Shown here piece after piece: positions 7,999 through 14,855 of a DNA stretch of 34,649 nt (positions within the stretch are counted from its first letter, which is position 1; each line of letters starts with the position of its first letter). A program made the position numbers and the translations under genes. The notes beneath the pieces were generated by a model. It saw only the letters and a program-made list of their open reading frames with translations. It was not told the origin of the DNA and did not search any database. The DNA comes from JBGQOJ01 sp052119585 (lineage in GTDB: Bacteria > Pseudomonadota > Alphaproteobacteria > Rhodobacterales > Rhodobacteraceae): assembly GCF_052119585.1 (NCBI RefSeq), contig NZ_JBGQOJ010000032.1, positions 1 to 34,649 on the forward strand, written 5' to 3'.

Positions 7999-8246
7999 CT
8001 CTCGGCCCCTGCGCTTTGCGCAGCACCTTCGGCGATGGCGTCATCCATCGCCTCCAGTGAAACCGCCTTGCGTCCGGGCCGAGCAAGCATGCCCTGCAGT
8101 TCCTTCACCGACCGCGCCTTCAGGATCCGGACTTCACCCTCAAGAATGATGTAGCGCACCCGATCACCGCTCGCGAGGCCGAGGGCCGCCCGCACGTCTC
8201 TGGGCAGGGTGGTCTGACCTTTGACCGTCACTGTCGATTCCTGCAT
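7995..8246 (-). CDS. vapB: AbrB/MazE-type (SpoVT-AbrB fold) antitoxin
   Basis: An 83-residue antitoxin. Its N-terminal swapped-hairpin DNA-binding domain is clear: ESTVTVKGQTTLPRDVRAAL, then GLASGDRVRYIILEGEVRIL. The C-terminal part (LARPGRKAVSLEAMDDAI) is the usual toxin-binding tail of VapB proteins paired with PIN toxins. The ATG at 8246 has AAGGAG 7 nt upstream on the minus strand; a longer frame to 8423 runs into the oppositely oriented protease gene and is not credible. Its stop overlaps the toxin start. Confidence 0.9.
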   Translation of the reverse strand: MQESTVTVKGQTTLPRDVRAALGLASGDRVRYIILEGEVRILKARSVKELQGMLARPGRKAVSLEAMDDAIAEGAAQSAGAER

Positions 8247-8254
8247 CGGCTTTC

Positions 8255-8281
8255 TCCTTACATATAACCAAATTTCCTTAC
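8255..8281 (-). promoter_or_regulatory. Candidate promoter/operator of the AbrB/PIN locus
   Basis: The AT-rich gap upstream of the antitoxin holds a possible -10 (TTATAT on the minus strand, 8262-8267) and two direct repeats of GTAAGGA (8255-8261 and 8275-8281) 20 bp apart, about two helical turns. One repeat overlaps the ribosome site. Such spacing suits a dimeric AbrB-fold autorepressor. The -35 box is not clear. Confidence 0.3.
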
Positions 8282-8325
8282 CACACAAGCATCTGAAATG
8301 CAAAACCAAGAAAAGGCACGAAGCC

Positions 8326-9744
8326 ATGCTCCACGCCCGCATTGCCGCGCGCGCCTTCAACACGCCGCTGCTGGTCGAACCCTCGAAAGCCATGGCGTTC
8401 CTCTCGGGGCTGGGGCCGCGCATCCTCGGGCGTCAGGTCGAGCTGGCGGGCAGTGATGCAAGCGATGCGCCGGGCACCACCACCCTGCCCGCCCGGGCCA
8501 GCATCCTCGCCGGTGGCCTGACCGACAGTTTGGGCCAGCGTGGCGATGTTCCCTATCCGCTGGTGGACGGCATTGCAGTGATCGAGATCTCCGGCGTGCT
8601 CATTCATCGCGGCGGCTGGATCGGTCAGTCCTCCGGCCAGACCAGCTATGAGGGCATTGCCGCGCAGATCGAGGCGGCGGCCAATGATCCTGCTGTGCGC
8701 GGGATTGCACTCGAAATTGACAGCTTTGGCGGTGAGGTTGCCGGCGTGTTTGATCTGGCAGATCGCATTCGGGCTATCCGCGCGACGAAACTGGTCTGGG
8801 CCTTTGTCGCCGAGCACGCTTTCTCGGCGGGCTATGCGCTGGCCTCTCAGGCGACCCGCATCCTGCTGCCACGCACTGGCGCTGTGGGCAGCATCGGTGT
8901 GGTCGTGATGCACGCCGATCTCAGCGGCCAGCTTGAGCAGGACGGCGTGTCCGTGACGTTGGTCCACTCCGGTCAACACAAGGTTGATGGCAATCCCTAT
9001 GCGCCCTTGCCCGAGGCTGTGCGCGACGACATCCAGCGCGAGATCGATGTGCTGCGATTTCTCTTTGCCGAGACAGTGGCCGCCGGGCGTGGCGGGCGGT
9101 TGAGCGCGCAGGCCGCCATGGCGACCGAGGCCGCAACCTATCGCGGGGCCGATGCCGTCAACGCGGGTCTCGCAGACGCGGTCACCGATCTGGCTGGTGG
9201 CTTTGCGGCCTTCCGGCAGATGCTGGCCAGTGCCCCGGTCCTTTCACCAGTGCGCACGCGGCGCGCATCCCCTTCCGAACCCAGACAGGAGGCAATCATG
9301 GCCACCCATAACGACCCAGAAAACAGCATTCAGGACGATAGCGATCCGGCAACTGATCCACAGGATGACGCACCTGATGCGCTTGAGGATCAGGCGCCGG
9401 CTTCGGTTTCCATTCCCGCCGCGGTATCTGCAACGCCAGTCCCGGTTGCCGCAGCGCCCGGAAATCTGGCCGAACTCCCGGCGCAGCTGCGCGAGGCCGC
9501 GGCAGAAATCGCCGAGATCGCCGCACAGGCGGGTCGCCTCGGCATCACGATCGACGCCGCCAAAGCGCTGCGCGAGGGCACCGCGCCCGAGGCTCTGCGC
9601 CGGTTGGTTCTGGAGCGCGTCAGCGCAGCCGCGGATGCGCGCGATATCATTGCCGCCCCACCTTCACCCGTTCTGCCCAAATCCGCAGAAAGCCCGATCA
9701 TCGCTGCCGCCAAACGGGCTGCCTCGGCGGGTGCAAAGGGCTGA
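8326..9744 (+). CDS. S49-family prohead protease (lambda gpC-like)
   Basis: A 472-residue capsid-maturation protease of the S49 (SppA/ClpP-like) family that processes head proteins during assembly. The core spans about residues 80-300: VIEISGVLIHRGGWIGQSSG, then ALEIDSFGGEVAGVFDLADR, the nucleophile S167 in EHAFSAGYALAS, then GSIGVVVMHADLS, and the general base K219 in HSGQHKVDGNPY. This is the Ser-Lys dyad of lambda gpC-type proteases. The ATG at 8326 is the first sensible start (AAAAGG about 9 nt upstream). Codons further upstream overlap the divergent antitoxin gene. The C-terminal third (from residue 325) is alanine/proline-rich and is probably also made alone as scaffold from an internal start at 9298. 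Confidence 0.88.
   Translation: MLHARIAARAFNTPLLVEPSKAMAFLSGLGPRILGRQVELAGSDASDAPGTTTLPARASILAGGLTDSLGQRGDVPYPLVDGIAVIEISGVLIHRGGWIGQSSGQTSYEGIAAQIEAAANDPAVRGIALEIDSFGGEVAGVFDLADRIRAIRATKLVWAFVAEHAFSAGYALASQATRILLPRTGAVGSIGVVVMHADLSGQLEQDGVSVTLVHSGQHKVDGNPYAPLPEAVRDDIQREIDVLRFLFAETVAAGRGGRLSAQAAMATEAATYRGADAVNAGLADAVTDLAGGFAAFRQMLASAPVLSPVRTRRASPSEPRQEAIMATHNDPENSIQDDSDPATDPQDDAPDALEDQAPASVSIPAAVSATPVPVAAAPGNLAELPAQLREAAAEIAEIAAQAGRLGITIDAAKALREGTAPEALRRLVLERVSAAADARDIIAAPPSPVLPKSAESPIIAAAKRAASAGAKG
9298..9744 (+). CDS. Nested in-frame capsid scaffold (lambda Nu3-like)
   Basis: Within the protease gene and in the same frame, an ATG at 9298 is preceded at the ideal 5-nt distance by a perfect AGGAGG (9287-9292), a better ribosome site than that of the protease itself. 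The 148-residue product starts MATHNDPENSIQDDSDPATD. It has an acidic N-terminus, a disordered Ala/Pro/Val linker, a long amphipathic helix region (LPAQLREAAAEIAEIAAQAG) and a positively charged end (IIAAAKRAASAGAKG). This is the architecture of phage scaffold proteins, and the nesting is the same as lambda C/Nu3. In that model the protease-scaffold fusion enters the prohead with free scaffold and then removes it. Confidence 0.75.
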   Translation: MATHNDPENSIQDDSDPATDPQDDAPDALEDQAPASVSIPAAVSATPVPVAAAPGNLAELPAQLREAAAEIAEIAAQAGRLGITIDAAKALREGTAPEALRRLVLERVSAAADARDIIAAPPSPVLPKSAESPIIAAAKRAASAGAKG

Positions 9745-9843
9745 GCCTGTTTGGCAGCCCCGATCATTCCGCCCACCTGATCCACCGTCGCACTGTTCCG
9801 GCGGGGGATTTCTTTTGCCTCACTTCCCGCAAGGATCCCCATC

Positions 9844-10224
9844 ATGACCGTTCTGACCCAACCGCCCGGCATGGGCGATGTCCTCAAATACGAGGTCAAC
9901 CCGAACTACACCCGCGAGACCGTCACGCTGCTGGCCGGTGCCAGCTACCCGGTGGGGGCGGTCCTTGGTCGCATCACCACCAGTGGCAAATACAAGCTCG
10001 CCACCGCCGCCGGCACCGATGGCGCGCAAACGGCCGCCGCCGTTCTGCTCTATCCGGTCGATGCCACGGCGGCGGATGTCACAGGCGTGGCTCTGGCCCG
10101 CGGCCCCGCCCTCCTCTCTAAATCCGCCCTCGTCTTTGACGTTACCGTCGATGATGCGGTCAAAACCGCCGCAAAGCACAGCCAGCTTACCGGCCTCGGG
10201 ATCATCCCGCGCGACACCGCCTGA
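9844..10224 (+). CDS. Head decoration protein (lambda gpD-like)
   Basis: A 126-residue protein with the features of the gpD head-decoration family, which stabilises the expanded capsid. It has an N-terminal arm (LTQPPGMGDVLKYEVNPNYT), a LLAGASYPVGAVLGRITTSG strand region and a C-terminal domain ending LTGLGIIPRDTA. Position between the protease/scaffold and the major capsid is the same as in lambda. The 99-bp gap before it holds no gene. CAAGGA lies about 8 nt upstream of the ATG. It is present once in the window. Confidence 0.88.
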   Translation: MTVLTQPPGMGDVLKYEVNPNYTRETVTLLAGASYPVGAVLGRITTSGKYKLATAAGTDGAQTAAAVLLYPVDATAADVTGVALARGPALLSKSALVFDVTVDDAVKTAAKHSQLTGLGIIPRDTA

Positions 10225-10327
10225 TCCGGACTGCAGCCGTTCTTTGTCCGACCGGGCCTCTTGATCGGGCCCTGTGTTGCTGCCACCCACCCTTCCCTTC
10301 TCGTCCCTTTCCCCCCGGAGTTCCTCC

Positions 10328-11350
10328 ATGACCCTCATCCGCAATCCCTTTGACGCGGGCGGCTATTCGCTCGCCGAGATGACGCAGGCCATCAACATCC
10401 TGCCCGACCTCTACACCCGCCTCGGCCAGATCGGCCTGTTCCGCTTCGAAGGCGTGACCCAGCGCAGCATCGTCATCGAGCAGCGCCAGGGCGTGCTCAG
10501 CCTGTTGCCCTCGGTTCCGCTCGGGGCGCCGGCCACGGTCGGCACGCGCGAGGCCCGCGCGATGCGCTCCTTTGCCCTGCCCTGGATCCCGCATGACGAT
10601 GTGATCCTGCCCGCCGATATCCAAGGCATGCCCGCGCTGGGGCTCTCGGATGCCGCCGATCCGCTGGTCGAGGTAATGAACCGCAAGCTGACGCTGATGC
10701 GCCGCAAGCATGCCCAGACCCGCGAATACATGGAGATGAACGCGCTGCGCGGCATCGTGAAGGACGGGGCCGGCACCACGCTCTACAACTACTTCACCGA
10801 ATTCGGGCTCGAGCAGATCTCGGTCGACTTCGTCTTCGGCACCGCAGGCACCAATGTTCAGGGCAAGGTCCGGAGCGTTCTGCGGGCGATGGAGGACAAT
10901 CTGCTGGGCGAGACCATGACCACCGCCCATGCGCTGGTCAGTTCCGAGTTCTTCGACAAGCTGATCAGCCACCCCAAGACCGAAGAGGCCTACAAGTTCT
11001 TCTCCGCCACCGGCGGCCAGCCCCTGCGCGAGGACATGCGCCGCGCCTTCCCCTTCGCGGGTATGCTGTTCGAGGAATACAACGGCTCGGTCACCCTCGC
11101 GAACGGCACCTCCGAGCGGCTGATCCCCGCAGGCGAAGGCATCGCCTTCCCGATTGGCACCTTCGATACCTTCACCACCTATGGCGGCCCTGCCAATCTG
11201 CTGGAGACCGCCAATACCATCGGTCTGGCGCTTTATGCCCGCCAGATGATGGACGCCAAGGGCCGCCGGATCGATCTGATGACCGAGGCCTCGATCCTGC
11301 CGGTCAACAAGCGGCCGCGCATGGCGATCCGCCTGCATAGTGCCACCTGA
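10328..11350 (+). CDS. Major capsid protein (lambda gpE family)
   Basis: A 340-residue capsid protein of the lambda gpE family (HK97 fold). Family motifs include RIGQIGLF-like LGQIGLFRFEGVTQRSIVIE near residues 30-55, RSFALPWIPHDDVILPADIQ near 80-105, and the C-terminal GRRIDLMTEASILPVNKRP, next to the usual ending RMAIRLHS. The start at 10328 has GGAG upstream; the frame extends further 5' but without a ribosome site. It follows gpD after about 100 bp of pyrimidine-rich spacer. This is the only capsid gene seen; module 2 has lost its copy in the deletion that made the 17032-17496 fusion. Confidence 0.92.
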   Translation: MTLIRNPFDAGGYSLAEMTQAINILPDLYTRLGQIGLFRFEGVTQRSIVIEQRQGVLSLLPSVPLGAPATVGTREARAMRSFALPWIPHDDVILPADIQGMPALGLSDAADPLVEVMNRKLTLMRRKHAQTREYMEMNALRGIVKDGAGTTLYNYFTEFGLEQISVDFVFGTAGTNVQGKVRSVLRAMEDNLLGETMTTAHALVSSEFFDKLISHPKTEEAYKFFSATGGQPLREDMRRAFPFAGMLFEEYNGSVTLANGTSERLIPAGEGIAFPIGTFDTFTTYGGPANLLETANTIGLALYARQMMDAKGRRIDLMTEASILPVNKRPRMAIRLHSAT

Positions 11351-11361
11351 GGCGGGCGCGG

Positions 11362-11673
11362 ATGACCGCCTTTGCCGCAGCCATGGCTCTGCTCTTTGCT
11401 GACCCGAACCTTGCCACCGAGGCCTGGCACCGCGACAGCGAGGGGCAGTTCACCCGGATTACAGTGATGTCCCGGCGGGCTGATGCGGTCACCCATTTTG
11501 GCGATGCGCGTCTTTGGTCAGAATCCGTCAAGGTCGATGTGCGGGTCAGCCAGCTGCCCGACCCCCGCCCCGATGAACAGATCCTGATCGGGGACGAGAC
11601 CTTCCTGATCCAGGGCGCGCCGGTCCGCGATCGCGACCGGCTGATCTGGACCATTGATCTGGCACCCGCATGA
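11362..11673 (+). CDS. Head-tail joining protein
   Basis: A 103-residue head-completion protein that lies just after the capsid gene, where lambda-type heads carry gpFII-like factors. It begins MTAFAAAMALLFADPNLATE and ends in a beta-rich domain (VDVRVSQLPDPRPDEQILIG, then DETFLIQGAPVRDRDRLIW). Two further copies of this domain occur in the window as fusions: the C-terminal part of 17032-17496 and the last 43 residues of the hub at 29937-30068. The gene overlaps DUF6441 by 4 nt (ATGA). Exact role in the neck is inferred from position. Confidence 0.75.
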   Translation: MTAFAAAMALLFADPNLATEAWHRDSEGQFTRITVMSRRADAVTHFGDARLWSESVKVDVRVSQLPDPRPDEQILIGDETFLIQGAPVRDRDRLIWTIDLAPA

Positions 11674-12296
11674 GGCTGAACCTCGACATTGATCCCGACC
11701 TCGTGGCGATGATGGCGGCCGAGATCAAGGCCGCAGAGCGCGCTGTCTCGACCGCCATGCGCGTGGCCGCGACCGGTCTCAAGACCGACTGGCGCGGTCA
11801 GATCACTGGCGCGGGGCTGGGACGACGGCTGGCCAACAGCATCAGGAGCCAGACCTATCCCAAGGCGGGTGACAGTCTGAGCGCCGCAGCGCTGGTCTGG
11901 TCGAATGCCCCCGTGATCGTCGACGCCCATGACACCGGCCCGCTGATCCGCTCGAAGGATGGCTTTTGGCTGGCAATCCCGACGGCGGCCGCCGGCCGCA
12001 GCCTGCGGGGTGGCCGCATCACCCCCGGCGAATGGGAGCGGCGCCGTGGGATGCGCTTGCGCTTCATTTACCGCCGGCGGGGGCCGAGCCTTCTGGTGGC
12101 CGAGGGGCGGCTGAATGCCCGCGGCCTCGGCGTCGCGTCGCGATCAAAGACCGGGCGCGGTGTCACGACCGTGCCGATCTTTCTCCTGGTGCCACAGGTC
12201 AAGCTGCGCAAGCGGCTCGATCTGGCGCGCGATGCCGCACGCGCACAGGCCGCCGTGCCGGGGTTGATTGTGGCGCACTGGGTGGACGGGCGGTGA
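11670..12296 (+). CDS. DUF6441 family protein, copy 1
   Basis: A 208-residue protein of the DUF6441 family, found in the neck/tail-completion region of Rhodobacterales siphophages. Conserved segments are IKAAERAVSTAMRVAATGLK, then DWRGQITGAGLGRRLANSIR, the IRSKDGFWLAIPTAAAG core and the C-terminal TVPIFLLVPQVKLRKRLDL. The start overlaps the joining-protein stop (ATGA). Function is unknown; by position it is probably a tail-completion or neck protein. A second full copy is at 17493 and an N-terminal 81-residue fragment at 30065. After it the tail genes are interrupted by a toxin-antitoxin pair. Confidence 0.85.
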   Translation: MRLNLDIDPDLVAMMAAEIKAAERAVSTAMRVAATGLKTDWRGQITGAGLGRRLANSIRSQTYPKAGDSLSAAALVWSNAPVIVDAHDTGPLIRSKDGFWLAIPTAAAGRSLRGGRITPGEWERRRGMRLRFIYRRRGPSLLVAEGRLNARGLGVASRSKTGRGVTTVPIFLLVPQVKLRKRLDLARDAARAQAAVPGLIVAHWVDGR

Positions 12297-12314
12297 GACT
12301 CAACGGATATCGGT

Positions 12315-12860
12315 TCAGATCAGTGTCGCCCTGACGTCCGCCATCGGGATGTAAACGCGATGCGGATTATCCGGGTCACCCAAAGGCTGAAACCCCAGGT
12401 TCGCGTAGAAGTTCCAGCGTCGGTCAAAATACGCGTCTTCGAGGACATCCAGAACGATCGCGGCAGCCCCCATCTGGTCGGAGATGTCGAGGCATCGCTT
12501 CATTGCGTCGATCACAAGGGCCGTGCCGAGCCCATTGCCCTGCATATCCTTGCGCACAGCCACCGCACGGATGTAGATCACCGGAATATCGGGAATGCGG
12601 GTACGCTGCCACTTTTTCGGTCCAAACTCGGCGCGGACCGCCAATGCACCGAGTGTGTAGAAGCCAAGAACAGCGCGCTCGTTCTCCTCAACAGCCATCC
12701 AGGCGGCGACAAGTCCATCTCTGGTGTGATCCGAAAGGGACGACTTCAGAAAGGTATCAATTGGCCCGAAACCGCAAGAAAAGGCGCTGCGGTCATGCAG
12801 CGCCTTATCGAATTTGGCGATTATGAGTGCCGTTACCTCTGTCGCAGTCTCAGCGGGCAT
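12315..12860 (-). CDS. GNAT acetyltransferase toxin (TacT-like)
   Basis: A 181-residue GNAT-fold acetyltransferase. The acetyl-CoA loop is QGNGLG (residues 107-112) after VIYIRAVAVRKDM. The FYANLGFQPL end and the upstream partner are typical of TacT/AtaT toxins. Such toxins acetylate the amino acid on charged tRNAs and stop translation; the exact tRNA cannot be told here. It overlaps the DUF1778 antitoxin by 11 nt and has opposite orientation to the phage operon. It lies between DUF6441 and the tail-terminator remnant, a boundary where module 2 instead carries an unrelated cargo gene (18316). Confidence 0.88.
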   Translation of the reverse strand: MPAETATEVTALIIAKFDKALHDRSAFSCGFGPIDTFLKSSLSDHTRDGLVAAWMAVEENERAVLGFYTLGALAVRAEFGPKKWQRTRIPDIPVIYIRAVAVRKDMQGNGLGTALVIDAMKRCLDISDQMGAAAIVLDVLEDAYFDRRWNFYANLGFQPLGDPDNPHRVYIPMADVRATLI

Positions 12861-13158
12861 CCTTCAGAAGGCCTTTCGACGCTTGCGCCGCCTGTGCCAG
12901 ACCGGGAACGATCTTGCCCTGGGTCTTTACGGCGGCCTTGAATGCGTCGAACGCCTCGATGGGCAGAATGGAAAGAGACATACGCTGCTCTACCTCTTGC
13001 GCGCGCAAAAGAGCCGCCTGACGGATGAAGTCAGCTTCCTGCAAGCCGGTGGCGGCAGCCGCAGCCTTGATCCGCTCTTCATCCGCGCGATGCATCCGCA
13101 CTTCCTTGCGCGCCTCCATCTTACCCGGCGTGGGGGGCACAGTTCCAATGGTAAACAT
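12850..13158 (-). CDS. DUF1778 (TacA-like) antitoxin
   Basis: A 102-residue partner of the GNAT toxin. The segment KEVRMHRADEERIKAAAAAT, with GLQEADFIRQAALLRAQEVE after it, is the ribbon-helix-helix DNA-binding domain of DUF1778 antitoxins. The tail (SILPIEAFDAFKAAVKTQGK) contacts and blocks the acetyltransferase. The start at 13158 is fixed by AGGAG 7 nt upstream on the minus strand; longer versions would run through the operator. It probably represses its own promoter at 13180-13208. Confidence 0.87.
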   Translation of the reverse strand: MFTIGTVPPTPGKMEARKEVRMHRADEERIKAAAAATGLQEADFIRQAALLRAQEVEQRMSLSILPIEAFDAFKAAVKTQGKIVPGLAQAAQASKGLLKDAR

Positions 13159-13179
13159 TGTAAATCTCCTTTTACAGAA

Positions 13180-13208
13180 TTCGTACGGTATAAAGCCGTA
13201 CACGTCAA
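13180..13208 (-). promoter_or_regulatory. Promoter and operator of DUF1778/GNAT locus 1
   Basis: On the minus strand TTGACG (13203-13208) and TACGAA (13180-13185) are 17 bp apart. A perfect inverted repeat GTACGG-N7-CCGTAC (13183-13201) fills the spacer and touches both boxes, so a ribbon-helix-helix repressor bound there would block RNA polymerase. This fits autoregulation by the antitoxin. Confidence 0.55.
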
Positions 13209-13304
13209 TGACGATCATCGGCATGTTGGGGCCGTTTGTTCCGTGCGTAACGGCCATCAAGATGATGGTCATCGACAATCAACGCTGCAAAGGCTCGCAC
13301 AGCT

Positions 13305-13991
13305 ATGACCACCCCCCGCGAAACCATCATCACCGCGCTGCAGGCGCGGCTGCACAGCATTCCTTATGTGACCGTCCTGCATGGCGGGGTGCTGCCGGAA
13401 CGCGTGCCGGCCGCTGGCCTGCTGGTCCTGCGCGACGGGGATCCTGGAGCGCCCGGCGTGACGCTGTCGCCGCTGATGTACCATTATGGTGGTTCGTACA
13501 CCGGGGCAGCGCCCGCAAGCGGTGGCTCTGGCGGCGGCGGCTCTCTCTACCAGTATTCCGCCGGTAGCTTTGGCGCGGGGATCGCCGGACAGGGCAATAA
13601 CGGGTCAATCGGGGCAAACAACTCGGGCGGCGGCGGTGGAGGCGGCGCAACTGTCGCGGGCGGTGCCAGCTCTGCCGGTCGAGGCGGCACGGGGGGCGCC
13701 GGGTTTACCTCGGACATCTCCGGCACCCCCCAGGTCTATGGGTCCGGCGGTGGTGGCGCGTCCTACACCTCCACACTCCCCGGCCTTGCGGGGGACAACG
13801 CGGGCACCGGCGGCTACAGTCCTGCGGGCGCTGCAACAAGTGGCGTCGACGGGTTCGGTGGTGGCGGTGGCGGACAGCGCAACGACGATGATTCCGGGTC
13901 CGGTGGCAGTGGCGTGGTCATTGCCCGCTACCCCGGTTCCCTTCAGGCGTTGGTGATGTGGGCGGAATGCCCAAGGGTGGTGACCGCGTAG
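13305..13991 (+). pseudogene. Tail-terminator stump fused to glycine-rich fibre remnant
   Basis: The first 61 residues (MTTPRETIITALQARLHSIP onwards, with LPERVPAAGLLVLRDGDPG) match the start of the intact tail-terminator-like gene at 18974. At about 13488, after LSPLMYHY, the sequence switches in frame to a glycine-rich region of about 150 residues (runs of G and S, GGGGGG). It ends with GSGVVIARYPGS, a motif I know from the C-terminal end of glycine-rich phage fibre or receptor-binding proteins. The last 20 or so residues read into the opposite-strand gene at 13943 and are probably not ancestral. The best reading is a large deletion that removed tube, tape measure and tail tip of module 1. 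Product, if made, is unlikely to work as a terminator. Confidence 0.7.
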
Positions 13992-14152
13992 ATCATGGTG
14001 CGGCCGTCGCCGATCGCTGCGCCAAAGGCCTGCGCCTCCGGCAGGGTCGCGAATTGCTCCCGCGTGCGGGTGGCAGGCGTGCGGCCCCGGGCGGCGACAA
14101 AGTGGGCGGCGTTCTTGAGGCAGAATTCTTCGTGGGTTGTCAGGGGTTTCAT
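13943..14152 (-). CDS. Small hypothetical protein, 69 aa
   Basis: A 69-residue protein starting MKPLTTHEEFCLKNAAHFVA and ending TTLGHSAHITNA. The ATG at 14152 has GGAG 7 nt upstream on the minus strand; a longer frame to 14200 has no site. It lies upstream of and divergent from terS copy 2, as the larger minus-strand block lies upstream of terS copy 1. It is therefore probably what remains of module 2's own accessory block. Its 3' end overlaps the chimeric fibre frame by 49 nt. No family recognised. Confidence 0.55.
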   Translation of the reverse strand: MKPLTTHEEFCLKNAAHFVAARGRTPATRTREQFATLPEAQAFGAAIGDGRTMIYAVTTLGHSAHITNA

Positions 14153-14246
14153 GGCGATCTCCGTTGCGTTGCGATGGCTGCAGACAGCGGTTGATTCCAA
14201 AAGAGAGCAACTCCTAAGTCACTGAATAAATGAGGTTTCAATCAGA

Positions 14247-14855
14247 ATGGGAGTGTCCCGGAGAAGCTATGCAATGCGGCGCGGCGTCTCCGAGGCGGCA
14301 GTGCGCAAGGCAATTGCCACCGGGCGGATCACGACCCTGCCGGACGGAACAATTGACCCCGATCGCGCGGATGCTGAATGGGGCGCACAAACCGATCCGG
14401 CGAAACAGCGCGGCCAACATGCCCGCCAGATGGGCGCGGAAACAGCCGCAGGCACGGCGCGGGCGGCAGCGACCAAGCCGGTGTCGCAGGCTGCTCTCAA
14501 GGCGGTTGCAGATACACTACGCGATGCAGGGACTGATCCGGGCAGTCCGGACGCCACCGGAGGCGAGGTATCGTTCCTGCGCGCCCGGATGGCCAACGAG
14601 GTTCTGAAGGCCCAGACGGCCAAGGTCCGGCTGGAAAAGATGAAGGCCGAGGTGATCGACCGGGCCCGGGCCACCGCGATGGTGTTCGATCTCGCCCGGC
14701 GCGAACGCGATGCCTGGCTGAACTGGCCGCCGCGGGTGGCGGCGAACATGGCGGCAGAACTGGGCGTGGATGCACATCGGATGGAGCAAGTCTTGGACAC
14801 ATATCTGCGCGCCCATCTGGCGGAAATGGCGGAGGTCAAGATTGAACTCCGCTGA
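14247..14855 (+). CDS. Terminase small subunit-like protein, copy 2
   Basis: A 202-residue paralogue of the 2483 gene. It has an N-terminal helix-turn-helix-like segment (VSRRSYAMRRGVSEAAVRKA), an Ala/Gln-rich linker, and a helical C-terminal domain with RARMANEVLKAQTAKVRLEK and ARRERDAWLNWPPRVAANMA. The last motif is shared with copy 1. Its stop lies 11 bases inside the terL gene, so the packaging pair here is still tightly coupled, unlike in module 1. Role by analogy: DNA recognition for packaging. The start is the first ATG; only a distant GAGG precedes it. Confidence 0.75.
   Translation: MGVSRRSYAMRRGVSEAAVRKAIATGRITTLPDGTIDPDRADAEWGAQTDPAKQRGQHARQMGAETAAGTARAAATKPVSQAALKAVADTLRDAGTDPGSPDATGGEVSFLRARMANEVLKAQTAKVRLEKMKAEVIDRARATAMVFDLARRERDAWLNWPPRVAANMAAELGVDAHRMEQVLDTYLRAHLAEMAEVKIELR

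Noticed and set aside
10250..10275. GGGCC/GGCCC hairpin between decoration and capsid genes as a terminator
   Set aside because: Only a 5-bp stem without T tract, inside an operon where the capsid must be strongly expressed.
10202..11338. 378-codon minus-strand frame opposite the capsid gene
   Set aside because: His/Gln/Gly-rich antisense shadow of the gpE-like capsid; no ribosome site or recognisable domain.
13488..13930. Glycine-rich repeats as a CRISPR or tandem-repeat array
   Set aside because: The repetition is at codon level (GGN runs) without constant repeat units or spacers.
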